A stretch of DNA of 64,000 nucleotides from Maridesulfovibrio zosterae DSM 11974 (lineage in GTDB: Bacteria > Desulfobacterota > Desulfovibrionia > Desulfovibrionales > Desulfovibrionaceae), in assembly GCF_000425265.1 (NCBI RefSeq), contig NZ_AUDC01000001.1, positions 1-64,000 on the forward strand, written 5' to 3'. A program made the position numbers and the translations under genes. Position 1 is the first letter of the stretch, and each line of letters begins with the position of its first letter. Below, one piece after another: positions 45,848-53,341 of this stretch. The notes beneath the pieces were generated by a model, which had not been told where the DNA came from, made no database searches, and was given only the letters and a program-made list of their open reading frames with translations.

Positions 45848-47525
45848 TAAATATTATCACGGCCTGACCAAGAGTATGATGTTTACGATTATCCTTGTGT
45901 CGTTCACTCCGCTGCTTACCATCACTTTTCTGGCCGGTTACCAGTACAGTGTTGCATATAAGAGCCGGGTTGTGGCCCACCTGCGGGAACTGGTCCTCAA
46001 ACATGATCAGAGCATTGATTACTATCTTAAAGAAAAAACAGCTGAAATTCAGGTGCTGGCCGCTGTTGAAGGCATTGAAAATTTAAAAAATGAAGCCCGT
46101 CTGGAGGCTCTGCATAATTCTCTGCTTCGTCACCACAGAGCTGATTTTGTCGATCTCGGGCTGGTGAACAGCAAGGGAATTCAGGTTACTTATGTCGGTC
46201 CTTTTAATCTGCGGGGCGCAAACTATGCCGATGCACAGTGGTTCAAGAATGTGCAGGAGCATCAGATATATATCAGTGATGTTTTCCTGGGGCTTCGAGG
46301 TGTCCCCCATTTTATCATAGCTGTTCTGATAGAGTCGGAGGGTGAGAAGTGGGTGCTGCGGACCACTCTGGATTTTATTGCTTTCAATACACTGGTGGAA
46401 GATATCCGTATCGGTGAAACAGGGCTGGCTTTTATTATCAACCGTAAAGGCGAATTTCAGACCACGCCTCGTAAAAATATTATAAATGAAATCCCTTTTT
46501 TGAAAAAACTGGCTGCTGGAAAAAATGAATTTTCCGGTCTGCTGCATCGTCGTGCATCCATCAGCATGAAAATCAATCCTGCGACAGGGCGTGAGACTAT
46601 TTTCGTGATCAGTCCCATTAAGAGCGGTAACTGGCTGATGATTTATCAGCAGGATGTAAGTGATGCGTTTTCCGATCTTAATCAGGCCAAGAATATTGCG
46701 GCTGTGATTCTCCTGTTCGGCGGAGTTGCCATCGTAGTTATGGCTTATCTCATGTCCAGGCGTATGGCCCGTAAAGTAGAGCTGGCTGATATTGAAAAAG
46801 GTATAATGAATGAGCAGGTCATTGAGGCCGGCAAGCTTGCTTCTGTAGGGGAACTGGCAGCCGGAATAGCTCACGAGATTAATAATCCGGTAGCGATAAT
46901 GGTTGAAGAGGCCGGATGGATTCAGGATCTTCTCGCTGAAGGATTATATGTGGAAGATAATGAGCGTGAAGTTCTGCGTGCCCTTAATCAGATCCGCAGT
47001 CAGGGAATCCGTTGCAAGGATATCACCCATAAGCTGCTCAGTTTCGCACACAAGATAGATCCCACCATTATACGGGTAAAGCTCAATGATCTTATCTATG
47101 AGATGGCTGAATTGTGCGAACAGCGCGCCAAGTACGCCAACGTGAATATTGAAACAAGTTTGGCGGACAATCTACCGGAAATTGCAGCCAGTCCTTCAGA
47201 ATTACAACAGGTTTTTCTTAATCTTATCAATAATGCCATCGATTCAATGGACCCCAAAGGCGGGGAGCTTGATATTGCAACCCGTTTTGAAAGCGGAGTT
47301 GTGGTTGTTTCTATTTCCGATACCGGATGCGGCATTCCGAAATCAAACCTTTCCCGAATCTTTGATCCTTTCTTTACCACCAAACCTGTGGGCAAAGGGA
47401 CAGGTCTTGGGTTGTCCATAATCTACGGCATCATAAGTAAAATGAAAGGTGAAATAAGTGTGAAATCAGCTCTCGATAAGGGAACTGTATTCACTATTAA
47501 ACTGCCTGCTGCTGAAGCGGAATGA
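45840..47525 (+). CDS. membrane sensor histidine kinase with Cache sensor
   Basis: Two ATGs adjoin (45837, 45840); the second has better spacing from GGAG, giving 561 residues. Membrane helices at about 15-35 and 284-306 flank a periplasmic double-Cache sensor (for example VDLGLVNSKGIQVTYVGP and GLAFIINRKGEF). HisKA has GIAHEINNPVAIM with H345; the ATPase domain has NLINNAIDSM, DTGCGIP and GTGLGLSII. The HEINNP form is typical of NtrB/DctB-like kinases that work with sigma-54 activators or stand-alone receivers. The two single-domain receivers downstream are likely partners. Confidence 0.92.
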   Translation: MSNKYYHGLTKSMMFTIILVSFTPLLTITFLAGYQYSVAYKSRVVAHLRELVLKHDQSIDYYLKEKTAEIQVLAAVEGIENLKNEARLEALHNSLLRHHRADFVDLGLVNSKGIQVTYVGPFNLRGANYADAQWFKNVQEHQIYISDVFLGLRGVPHFIIAVLIESEGEKWVLRTTLDFIAFNTLVEDIRIGETGLAFIINRKGEFQTTPRKNIINEIPFLKKLAAGKNEFSGLLHRRASISMKINPATGRETIFVISPIKSGNWLMIYQQDVSDAFSDLNQAKNIAAVILLFGGVAIVVMAYLMSRRMARKVELADIEKGIMNEQVIEAGKLASVGELAAGIAHEINNPVAIMVEEAGWIQDLLAEGLYVEDNEREVLRALNQIRSQGIRCKDITHKLLSFAHKIDPTIIRVKLNDLIYEMAELCEQRAKYANVNIETSLADNLPEIAASPSELQQVFLNLINNAIDSMDPKGGELDIATRFESGVVVVSISDTGCGIPKSNLSRIFDPFFTTKPVGKGTGLGLSIIYGIISKMKGEISVKSALDKGTVFTIKLPAAEAE

Positions 47526-47612
47526 AGAAAGAATGACAAGTTTTCAAATTAGGAAAATGTACTTTTAACTAATTTTTATATCAGGATAATTTTATAAACA
47601 GGAGGTCATATT

Positions 47613-48044
47613 ATGCTGGCTACTATTCTTCTTATTGATGACGAACATGGATTTATCGACACCATGTCAAAGCGGCTCAGTAAGCGCGGGCTTACAGTCT
47701 ACACGGCCTATAACGGGCAGGAGGGACTTGAATCCCTTGCAAAGTATGGTGCCATCGATGTTGTTGTTCTGGACGTTAAAATGCCCGGTATTAACGGGAT
47801 TGATGTTCTTAAAATCATCAAGACAGAACATCCGCTTGTAGAGGTCATCATGCTTACCGGTCATGCCACTGTGGAAAGTGCCATTGAAGGCATGAAGAAC
47901 GGTGCCTACGATTACATGCTTAAACCATGTGAAATGGAAGAACTTCGCGCGAAAATCAAAGAGGCCTACCTGAAGAAACAGTCTCAGGAAACAAAGATCT
48001 ATGAGGCAAGGGCAAGGCATATTGAACTGCGCAGGGGTGATTAA
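47613..48044 (+). CDS. single-domain response regulator
   Basis: The protein has 143 residues: a receiver with IDDEHG acidic pocket, D54 (VLDVKMPGING), LTGHAT and MLKPCEMEE, then a basic helical tail. GGAGG precedes the ATG. It belongs to the kinase-receiver-receiver series of this operon and resembles the receiver at 48057. Confidence 0.9.
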   Translation: MLATILLIDDEHGFIDTMSKRLSKRGLTVYTAYNGQEGLESLAKYGAIDVVVLDVKMPGINGIDVLKIIKTEHPLVEVIMLTGHATVESAIEGMKNGAYDYMLKPCEMEELRAKIKEAYLKKQSQETKIYEARARHIELRRGD

Positions 48045-48056
48045 AAGGATGTTGTC

Positions 48057-48434
48057 ATGAGTAATGATATTATCCGGGGTCTGCTTGTCGATGATGAGAA
48101 AGGCTTTACCGAGGTGCTGAAAAAACGGCTGGGAAAACGCGGTTTGGAAATTCTTACTGCTCCCGGTGGAACTGAAGCTATTCAGCTCCTTAGGAAGCAT
48201 GATTTTGATGTCGCGATTCTGGATCTCAAAATGGAAGATATGGATGGCATTGAGGTGCTCAGGATATTTAAAAAAATGGCCCCGGATATGCCGGTAATCA
48301 TGCTTACCGGGCATGGGTCCGAAAAAGCCGCCAAAGAGGGCATGACCCAAGGCGCTTTTGATTATCTCCTGAAACCTTGTGATCTTGAAGATTTACTTGA
48401 AAAAATTCATCAGGCTGTCAATCGCATCAGCTGA
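48057..48434 (+). CDS. single-domain response regulator
   Basis: The protein has 125 residues: a receiver with VDDEKG acidic pocket, D56 (ILDLKMEDMDG; Glu replaces the usual Pro), LTGHGS and LLKPCDLED. It starts 12 bases after the stop of a similar receiver gene, so the pair probably arose by duplication. It has no output domain. Confidence 0.9.
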   Translation: MSNDIIRGLLVDDEKGFTEVLKKRLGKRGLEILTAPGGTEAIQLLRKHDFDVAILDLKMEDMDGIEVLRIFKKMAPDMPVIMLTGHGSEKAAKEGMTQGAFDYLLKPCDLEDLLEKIHQAVNRIS

Positions 48435-48603
48435 TGAATCCTGTGAAATCTTAAAAGATCAGCTGAAAATCAGAAAATACTTTCAGGTGAAAATTCATCT
48501 GGAGGACAGAATAACGGCAGTGGATGAAAATGGGTAAGCGACTGAATCAAAGAGATTCTTACGGTTCATTTGCAATTTAAAAATTAAAAATAAGGATAAT
48601 CTC

Positions 48604-49866
48604 ATGAAATTCGCACGTAATTTTTATGCAGCTTTGAAGGAGGCGGCACAGGCCCATGCAAGATGGGATCTGGAGGTCTCCACCAGTATCATTCAGGACA
48701 AACGTAAAGTGTGGATTATTGCCATACTTACCGCACTGGGGCTGATGGTCTCCATCGCATTTGCGGATGATCTTAACCTGCCGGCAATGCTGGGTGGTAA
48801 AAAAGCATACACTCCGGCTTTTTATACAACCGGAATTTTTCTGGCTTCCATAGCCATCGGGCTGTGTGCCGGGCTGATTACCGGATGTATCGGGGCAGGT
48901 GGCGGTTTTATTATTACCCCTGCATTGATGTCGGCAGGTATCAAGGGTATTCTTGCTGTCGGTACCGATCTTTTCCATATTTTCGCCAAGGCTATCATGG
49001 GAACTGCTGTTCACAAGAAACTTGGTAATGTCTCAGTTGGGCTGGCAATTGCCTTTCTGGTCGGTTCAGGGGCAGGTGTTCTAGGCGGCGGGGTTTTAAA
49101 CCGGCTGATTTATGAGGCCAATCCTGTTGCATCTGACGCATTTATCTCAGTTATCTATGTATTTCTGCTGGGCTTTCTGGGTATATATGCAATGGCTGAT
49201 TTTCTGCGGTTGCGTAAAGCCGGAGGCGGCGGTAGTGCCCACGGCGGCGGAGCTGAAAGCGGCGGTGGACTTCCTGCCAAGCTACAGGCCGCAAATATTC
49301 CACCCATGATTTCATTTGACGAAGATCTTATTCCCGGCGGTAAGAAAATATCCGGTCTGTTTGTTGCCCTCTGCGGTGTCATCGTAGGTTTCATGGCTGC
49401 AATTATGGGCGTTGGCGGCGGATTTCTTACCTTCCCTATGTTTGTGTATGTGCTCGGCGTAAGTTCCTTCACAACTGTCGGAACTGATATCCTGCAGATT
49501 ATTTTCACTGCCGGATTTGCCGCAATAAGCCAGTACGCAATCTACGGATTTATTTTCTATACTCTGGCAATGGGCATGCTGCTCGGTTCTCTGCTGGGCA
49601 TTCAGGTAGGAGCTCTTGTAACTAAGCTGGTCCCCGGTCTATACATCCGCGGTTTTTATGCACTGGCTATTCTGGCAGGTTTTGTAAACAGGCTTTTTGC
49701 CATGCCCGGAAAGCTCAATGACATGAAGTATATATCCATAAATCAGGATCTGGCCTTACTGCTGGCTAATATCGGCAACTGGTTATTCTTCCTGACTATC
49801 GGTATCTTTGCCGTGTGGGTAATCGGGACATTCCTGAGCAAAACCAAGGAACTTAGGGAGGGCTAG
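48604..49866 (+). CDS. TSUP (TauE/SafE) family permease
   Basis: The protein has 420 residues and about nine to ten membrane helices in two related halves. The half-signatures GCIGAGGGFIITPAL and MGVGGGFLTFPMF, with GTDLF and GTDIL blocks, are characteristic of the TSUP family, which moves sulfite, sulfonates, sulfoacetate or other small anions. A cytoplasmic N-terminal extension and a glycine-rich loop (about 205-220) separate the parts. AAGGAT precedes the ATG. It is followed three bases later by an unknown membrane protein, so the two are probably translated together and may form a complex. In a sulfate reducer a sulfur anion is plausible. Confidence 0.9.
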   Translation: MKFARNFYAALKEAAQAHARWDLEVSTSIIQDKRKVWIIAILTALGLMVSIAFADDLNLPAMLGGKKAYTPAFYTTGIFLASIAIGLCAGLITGCIGAGGGFIITPALMSAGIKGILAVGTDLFHIFAKAIMGTAVHKKLGNVSVGLAIAFLVGSGAGVLGGGVLNRLIYEANPVASDAFISVIYVFLLGFLGIYAMADFLRLRKAGGGGSAHGGGAESGGGLPAKLQAANIPPMISFDEDLIPGGKKISGLFVALCGVIVGFMAAIMGVGGGFLTFPMFVYVLGVSSFTTVGTDILQIIFTAGFAAISQYAIYGFIFYTLAMGMLLGSLLGIQVGALVTKLVPGLYIRGFYALAILAGFVNRLFAMPGKLNDMKYISINQDLALLLANIGNWLFFLTIGIFAVWVIGTFLSKTKELREG

Positions 49867-49869
49867 ACC

Positions 49870-50580
49870 ATGTTGATACGCGATAAAAAGCATTTTTATC
49901 TGGGGGCGACTCTTGCCGTAGGTTTTCTGGCAGTCCTTTACTATATGTTCACCCCTAATTTTAACGGCACGAATGCATTTCATGCCTCAGACGGCTTGTT
50001 CAACTCCATTTCCAAGGGCTCAACATATTACATTCCGCAGGTCATGGAAGGTAGCAAAAAGTTTAATGGTAAGGAGTTTAAAAGCACTATTTTTGAAGAT
50101 AAGCCGAAGTTTATTCCATATGCTACGACTATCCTTGAAAAGAACGGTTTCAGCGTAACTATGGCTGACTCGGGAATAAGCGTTTCCGGTGATTTGGGAA
50201 CACTTATGACCCGTGCTACTGAGGATTCGGATGCCATGTTTAAAAATAACGGACAGGTTGTTTCCGATAAATATTCAATGGATGCCAGGCAGGCTCTTTA
50301 TATCTGGTGGCTGACCATGAAAGAAGTGAAAGTTGCTCTTGATCAGCAGAAAAACTTTCCTCCGGCAACGTTTATTAATAAGAATGTTATTAAACGTGCT
50401 GTGGAGGTCGGCTATAACTATTACGGTATTGAAGGGCAGCAGGCTTCTGAACGCTGGGGTATCATTCTCTTTTCACTGGTATTCTATGTAGTTTATACCA
50501 TGTGGTGGGGCTATGCTATATTCTTTATGTTCGAAGGTTTAGGTCTGGAAATGACATCCAGCAGAAAAAAAGCAATGTAA
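49870..50580 (+). CDS. conserved-looking membrane protein of unknown function
   Basis: The protein has 236 residues. A helix near the N-terminus (11-28) and one near the C-terminus (about 198-222) flank a soluble part of about 165 residues, presumably periplasmic, without a motif I recognise. The ATG is three bases after the TSUP permease stop, so the two are translationally coupled and the protein is probably an accessory subunit of the permease. This is inferred from position only. Confidence 0.7.
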   Translation: MLIRDKKHFYLGATLAVGFLAVLYYMFTPNFNGTNAFHASDGLFNSISKGSTYYIPQVMEGSKKFNGKEFKSTIFEDKPKFIPYATTILEKNGFSVTMADSGISVSGDLGTLMTRATEDSDAMFKNNGQVVSDKYSMDARQALYIWWLTMKEVKVALDQQKNFPPATFINKNVIKRAVEVGYNYYGIEGQQASERWGIILFSLVFYVVYTMWWGYAIFFMFEGLGLEMTSSRKKAM

Positions 50581-50622
50581 TTTATTTGCTGCAAACTATA
50601 AAAAAAATCGGGTTGCGAACAT

Positions 50623-53214
50623 ATGAGTTTATTTGACTGGCTTCCTTTCAGGAAAAAAAAGGCCGAAAAAACACAGGAAGATCTGGCTGAAATACGCCGG
50701 ATGTTCGCAACCCGTTATAAGCATTTCAGCCTGCTTATCCGGGCCAATACCGCCACTCACGAATTGATGGCTGAACTGGAGGAGGCTTTGCGTGGATTTC
50801 AGCCTTACGGAATGCATTATGTACGGGCTTTGTGTTCCCGCATTTCAGAATCAGTTTATGAGATGATAGGGCATCTTAATAAACTTGATCATGGTTCATA
50901 TGAAAAGCTTTATGATCAGTTTTCAGTGATCCATAGTAAAATTTCACCGCACCTTGAATCCATACATCATGCAGGGGAAGGCGAACTTGTTCTGTCTCTG
51001 TCTGAGGTCGGACGCGATCAGGCTGATTTGTGCGGTCCCAAAATGGCTACTCTCGGTGAAGCCGGAAATGAGCTCGGGCTTAAAATTCCTGCCGGATTTG
51101 TTGTCACTACAGTTTCCTTTCATAAGTTTATGGAAAAAGACGGTCTTGAAGAACAAGTGGACCGGTTGATTCAGACCGCTGACCCTGATGACCGTGAAGC
51201 CATGTTTCAGGTTTCATCAAAAATCATGCAGCTCATAATTAATTCAGATCTGCCAGATGATGTAACGGCGGCTATTCTGGAAGCATATGATTCTTTATGT
51301 GCTGATCACGGGGAAGTCGTAAATGTTGCGGTCCGTTCAAGTGCTCTGGGTGAAGACAGCGAAGGAGCTGCTTTTGCAGGTCAGTACCGTTCCATTCTGA
51401 ATATTGACCGCAGCTCTCTTATTCTGGCCTGTAAAGAGGTTATGGCTTCCAAATATTCCCTTCAGGCCATGGCTTACCGTATTAACCGTGGTATCCGTGA
51501 TGAAGATGTTGCCATGAGTGTCGGGTGCATTATGATGGTTGAAGCTGCATCAGGGGGAGTTGCGTATTCACGCAGTCCTATGAATATAAGAGATGAAAAT
51601 ATTTCAGTTTATTCCGTGTGGGGATTACCTAAGGCGGTTGTTGACGGCGCAGCGGAGGCTGACGAATTTATGGTCAGCCGGACAAAGCCCATGCAGGTGA
51701 TCGGCCGCCATATAGCGGATAAGGAAGACCGGTATGTATGCGATATAGGAGAAGGGGTGCATTGTGTCCGGCAGGTCAACGGATTCAGAGCGGCGCCGTC
51801 CCTGACTGATGATCAGGCTGTAAACGTTGCCAGACAGGCCGTACGTATTGAGGAACATTTCGGATCTGCTCAGGATATTGAATGGGCAATGACAAAAGAC
51901 GGTGATCTTTATCTTTTACAATGCCGCCCCTTAATGCAGCTTGATGACTCCCCCGAAGTCGTGCTGCAAAACAGCTCGGCATCTATTCCCGTGCTTTCAG
52001 GCGGAAGGACCGCCAGTCCGGGAGTAGGTGTCGGACCTGCTTTTCCGGTACGAAAAGATGCTGATACCCTGCATTTTCCGGATGGTGGAGTTTTGATTCT
52101 GCGGCAGGCCCTGCCCAGCAGGGCAGCACTTCTCAGTCGGTGCAGCGCAGTTATAACTGAGCAGGGCGGCATTGCCGGACACCTGGCCAACGTTGCCAGA
52201 GAGTTCGGTGTTCCGGCTCTTTTCGGTCTGAAGGGGGCGTTGAGCCGTTTTAAAGAAGGCCGGATTATAACGGTGGATGCTGATGGCAGATCAGTTTATG
52301 ACGGGCTGATTGAAGAGCTGCTTAAAGAAAAACCGAGGCATCGGCTTATGCGTGGCAGTGCTGTACAGGCAAGCCTGCGAAAAGCAGCCCGGCACATTGT
52401 GCGGTTGAATCTGACTGATCCTGATTCTCCAAAATTCAGGCCTTCCAACTGTAAAACCATGCACGACATCATGCGCTACTGTCATGAGATGTCTGTCCGT
52501 GAAATGTTTGAGTTCGGTACTAAAAAGGAATTTGTCCAGTCTGCTTCACGCCAGCTTATATGCAGTGTCCCCAAGCAATTCTGGGTTCTTAATCTAGGGG
52601 ACGGCATCACTCCTGAAGGTAGAAAGAGAAATGACAGATGTGTTCTGCTGGAACACATAACTTCCGCGCCCATGCTGGCATTATGGGAAGGTATGCAGGC
52701 TGTGCCGTGGGAAGGTCCTCCTGCTGTGCATACGCAGGGGCTGTTGTCTGTAATGTTTGAAGCAACGATAAATCCTGATCTGAACACAACAAGTCCTTCA
52801 CATTTTTCTCAGAAAAACTATTTCATGATTTCAAAAAGATATTGCTGTCTGCAATCCCGCTTCGGATTTCATTTCTGCGGAGTGGAGGCATTGATTGGCG
52901 ACCGCGTAAGCGAGAATTATGCAAGTTTGCAGTTCAAAGGCGGAGCCGCAAATCTGGAGCGCAGAATATTGCGGGCAAAATTTGTCGGTGAAATTTTAGA
53001 TGAATTTGATTTCAGGGTAAGGATCAGGGAAGACAATCTGAATGCCCGCCTCGAAGGGCTGGAGCATGCAAGCATGGAAAGGCGGCTGAAAATTCTAGGC
53101 TATCTCATCACCCACACCCGCCAGCTTGATATGATCATGACCAATGAGGCCGAAGTTGAAAAATACAAAAAGAAGTTTGCCGAAGATTTCAAATTGTTTC
53201 CGGCTGTGCAGTAG
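50623..53214 (+). CDS. PEP-synthase-like phosphotransferase with novel C-terminal domain
   Basis: The protein has 863 residues. After a helical N-terminal part (1-125) comes an ATP-binding PPDK_N domain (about 130-440) with VAVRSSALGEDSEGAAFAG and the closing block DLYLLQCRPL. A swivelling phosphohistidine domain (about 460-560) follows, with QGGIAGHLANVAREFGVPAL and H520 as the expected phospho-carrier. The PEP/pyruvate barrel of PEP synthase is missing; about 300 residues of unrecognised sequence take its place. Relatives with other third domains phosphorylate other substrates, such as rifampicin phosphotransferase and the L-glutamine kinase Cj1418. Its acceptor is therefore unknown. It follows the TSUP pair by 42 bases and may phosphorylate the transported compound or a regulator. 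Confidence 0.85.
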   Translation: MSLFDWLPFRKKKAEKTQEDLAEIRRMFATRYKHFSLLIRANTATHELMAELEEALRGFQPYGMHYVRALCSRISESVYEMIGHLNKLDHGSYEKLYDQFSVIHSKISPHLESIHHAGEGELVLSLSEVGRDQADLCGPKMATLGEAGNELGLKIPAGFVVTTVSFHKFMEKDGLEEQVDRLIQTADPDDREAMFQVSSKIMQLIINSDLPDDVTAAILEAYDSLCADHGEVVNVAVRSSALGEDSEGAAFAGQYRSILNIDRSSLILACKEVMASKYSLQAMAYRINRGIRDEDVAMSVGCIMMVEAASGGVAYSRSPMNIRDENISVYSVWGLPKAVVDGAAEADEFMVSRTKPMQVIGRHIADKEDRYVCDIGEGVHCVRQVNGFRAAPSLTDDQAVNVARQAVRIEEHFGSAQDIEWAMTKDGDLYLLQCRPLMQLDDSPEVVLQNSSASIPVLSGGRTASPGVGVGPAFPVRKDADTLHFPDGGVLILRQALPSRAALLSRCSAVITEQGGIAGHLANVAREFGVPALFGLKGALSRFKEGRIITVDADGRSVYDGLIEELLKEKPRHRLMRGSAVQASLRKAARHIVRLNLTDPDSPKFRPSNCKTMHDIMRYCHEMSVREMFEFGTKKEFVQSASRQLICSVPKQFWVLNLGDGITPEGRKRNDRCVLLEHITSAPMLALWEGMQAVPWEGPPAVHTQGLLSVMFEATINPDLNTTSPSHFSQKNYFMISKRYCCLQSRFGFHFCGVEALIGDRVSENYASLQFKGGAANLERRILRAKFVGEILDEFDFRVRIREDNLNARLEGLEHASMERRLKILGYLITHTRQLDMIMTNEAEVEKYKKKFAEDFKLFPAVQ

Positions 53215-53341
53215 GGGATGGTTCTCCTTTAATTCAGCATTATTTTAATTTTCAAAGTAGTTGAAAAATAGTAAGGGTACTCCAGAATTATTACGAAAAA
53301 TAATATCACAATTTATGAATCCACCTGCTTCTGGAGTTGTT

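Noticed and set aside
46083-46874. 263-residue frame opposite the Cache kinase
   Set aside because: It is an antisense shadow of a gene with clear domains; no ribosome-binding site or family.
47667-48350. 227-residue frame opposite two receiver genes
   Set aside because: It spans two genuine receiver genes in antisense and has no domain pattern.
48501-48580. GGAGG followed by a tiny 18-codon frame before the TSUP gene
   Set aside because: The spacing from GGAGG to the ATG is about 18 bases, too long, and the peptide has no feature; a leader peptide cannot be supported.
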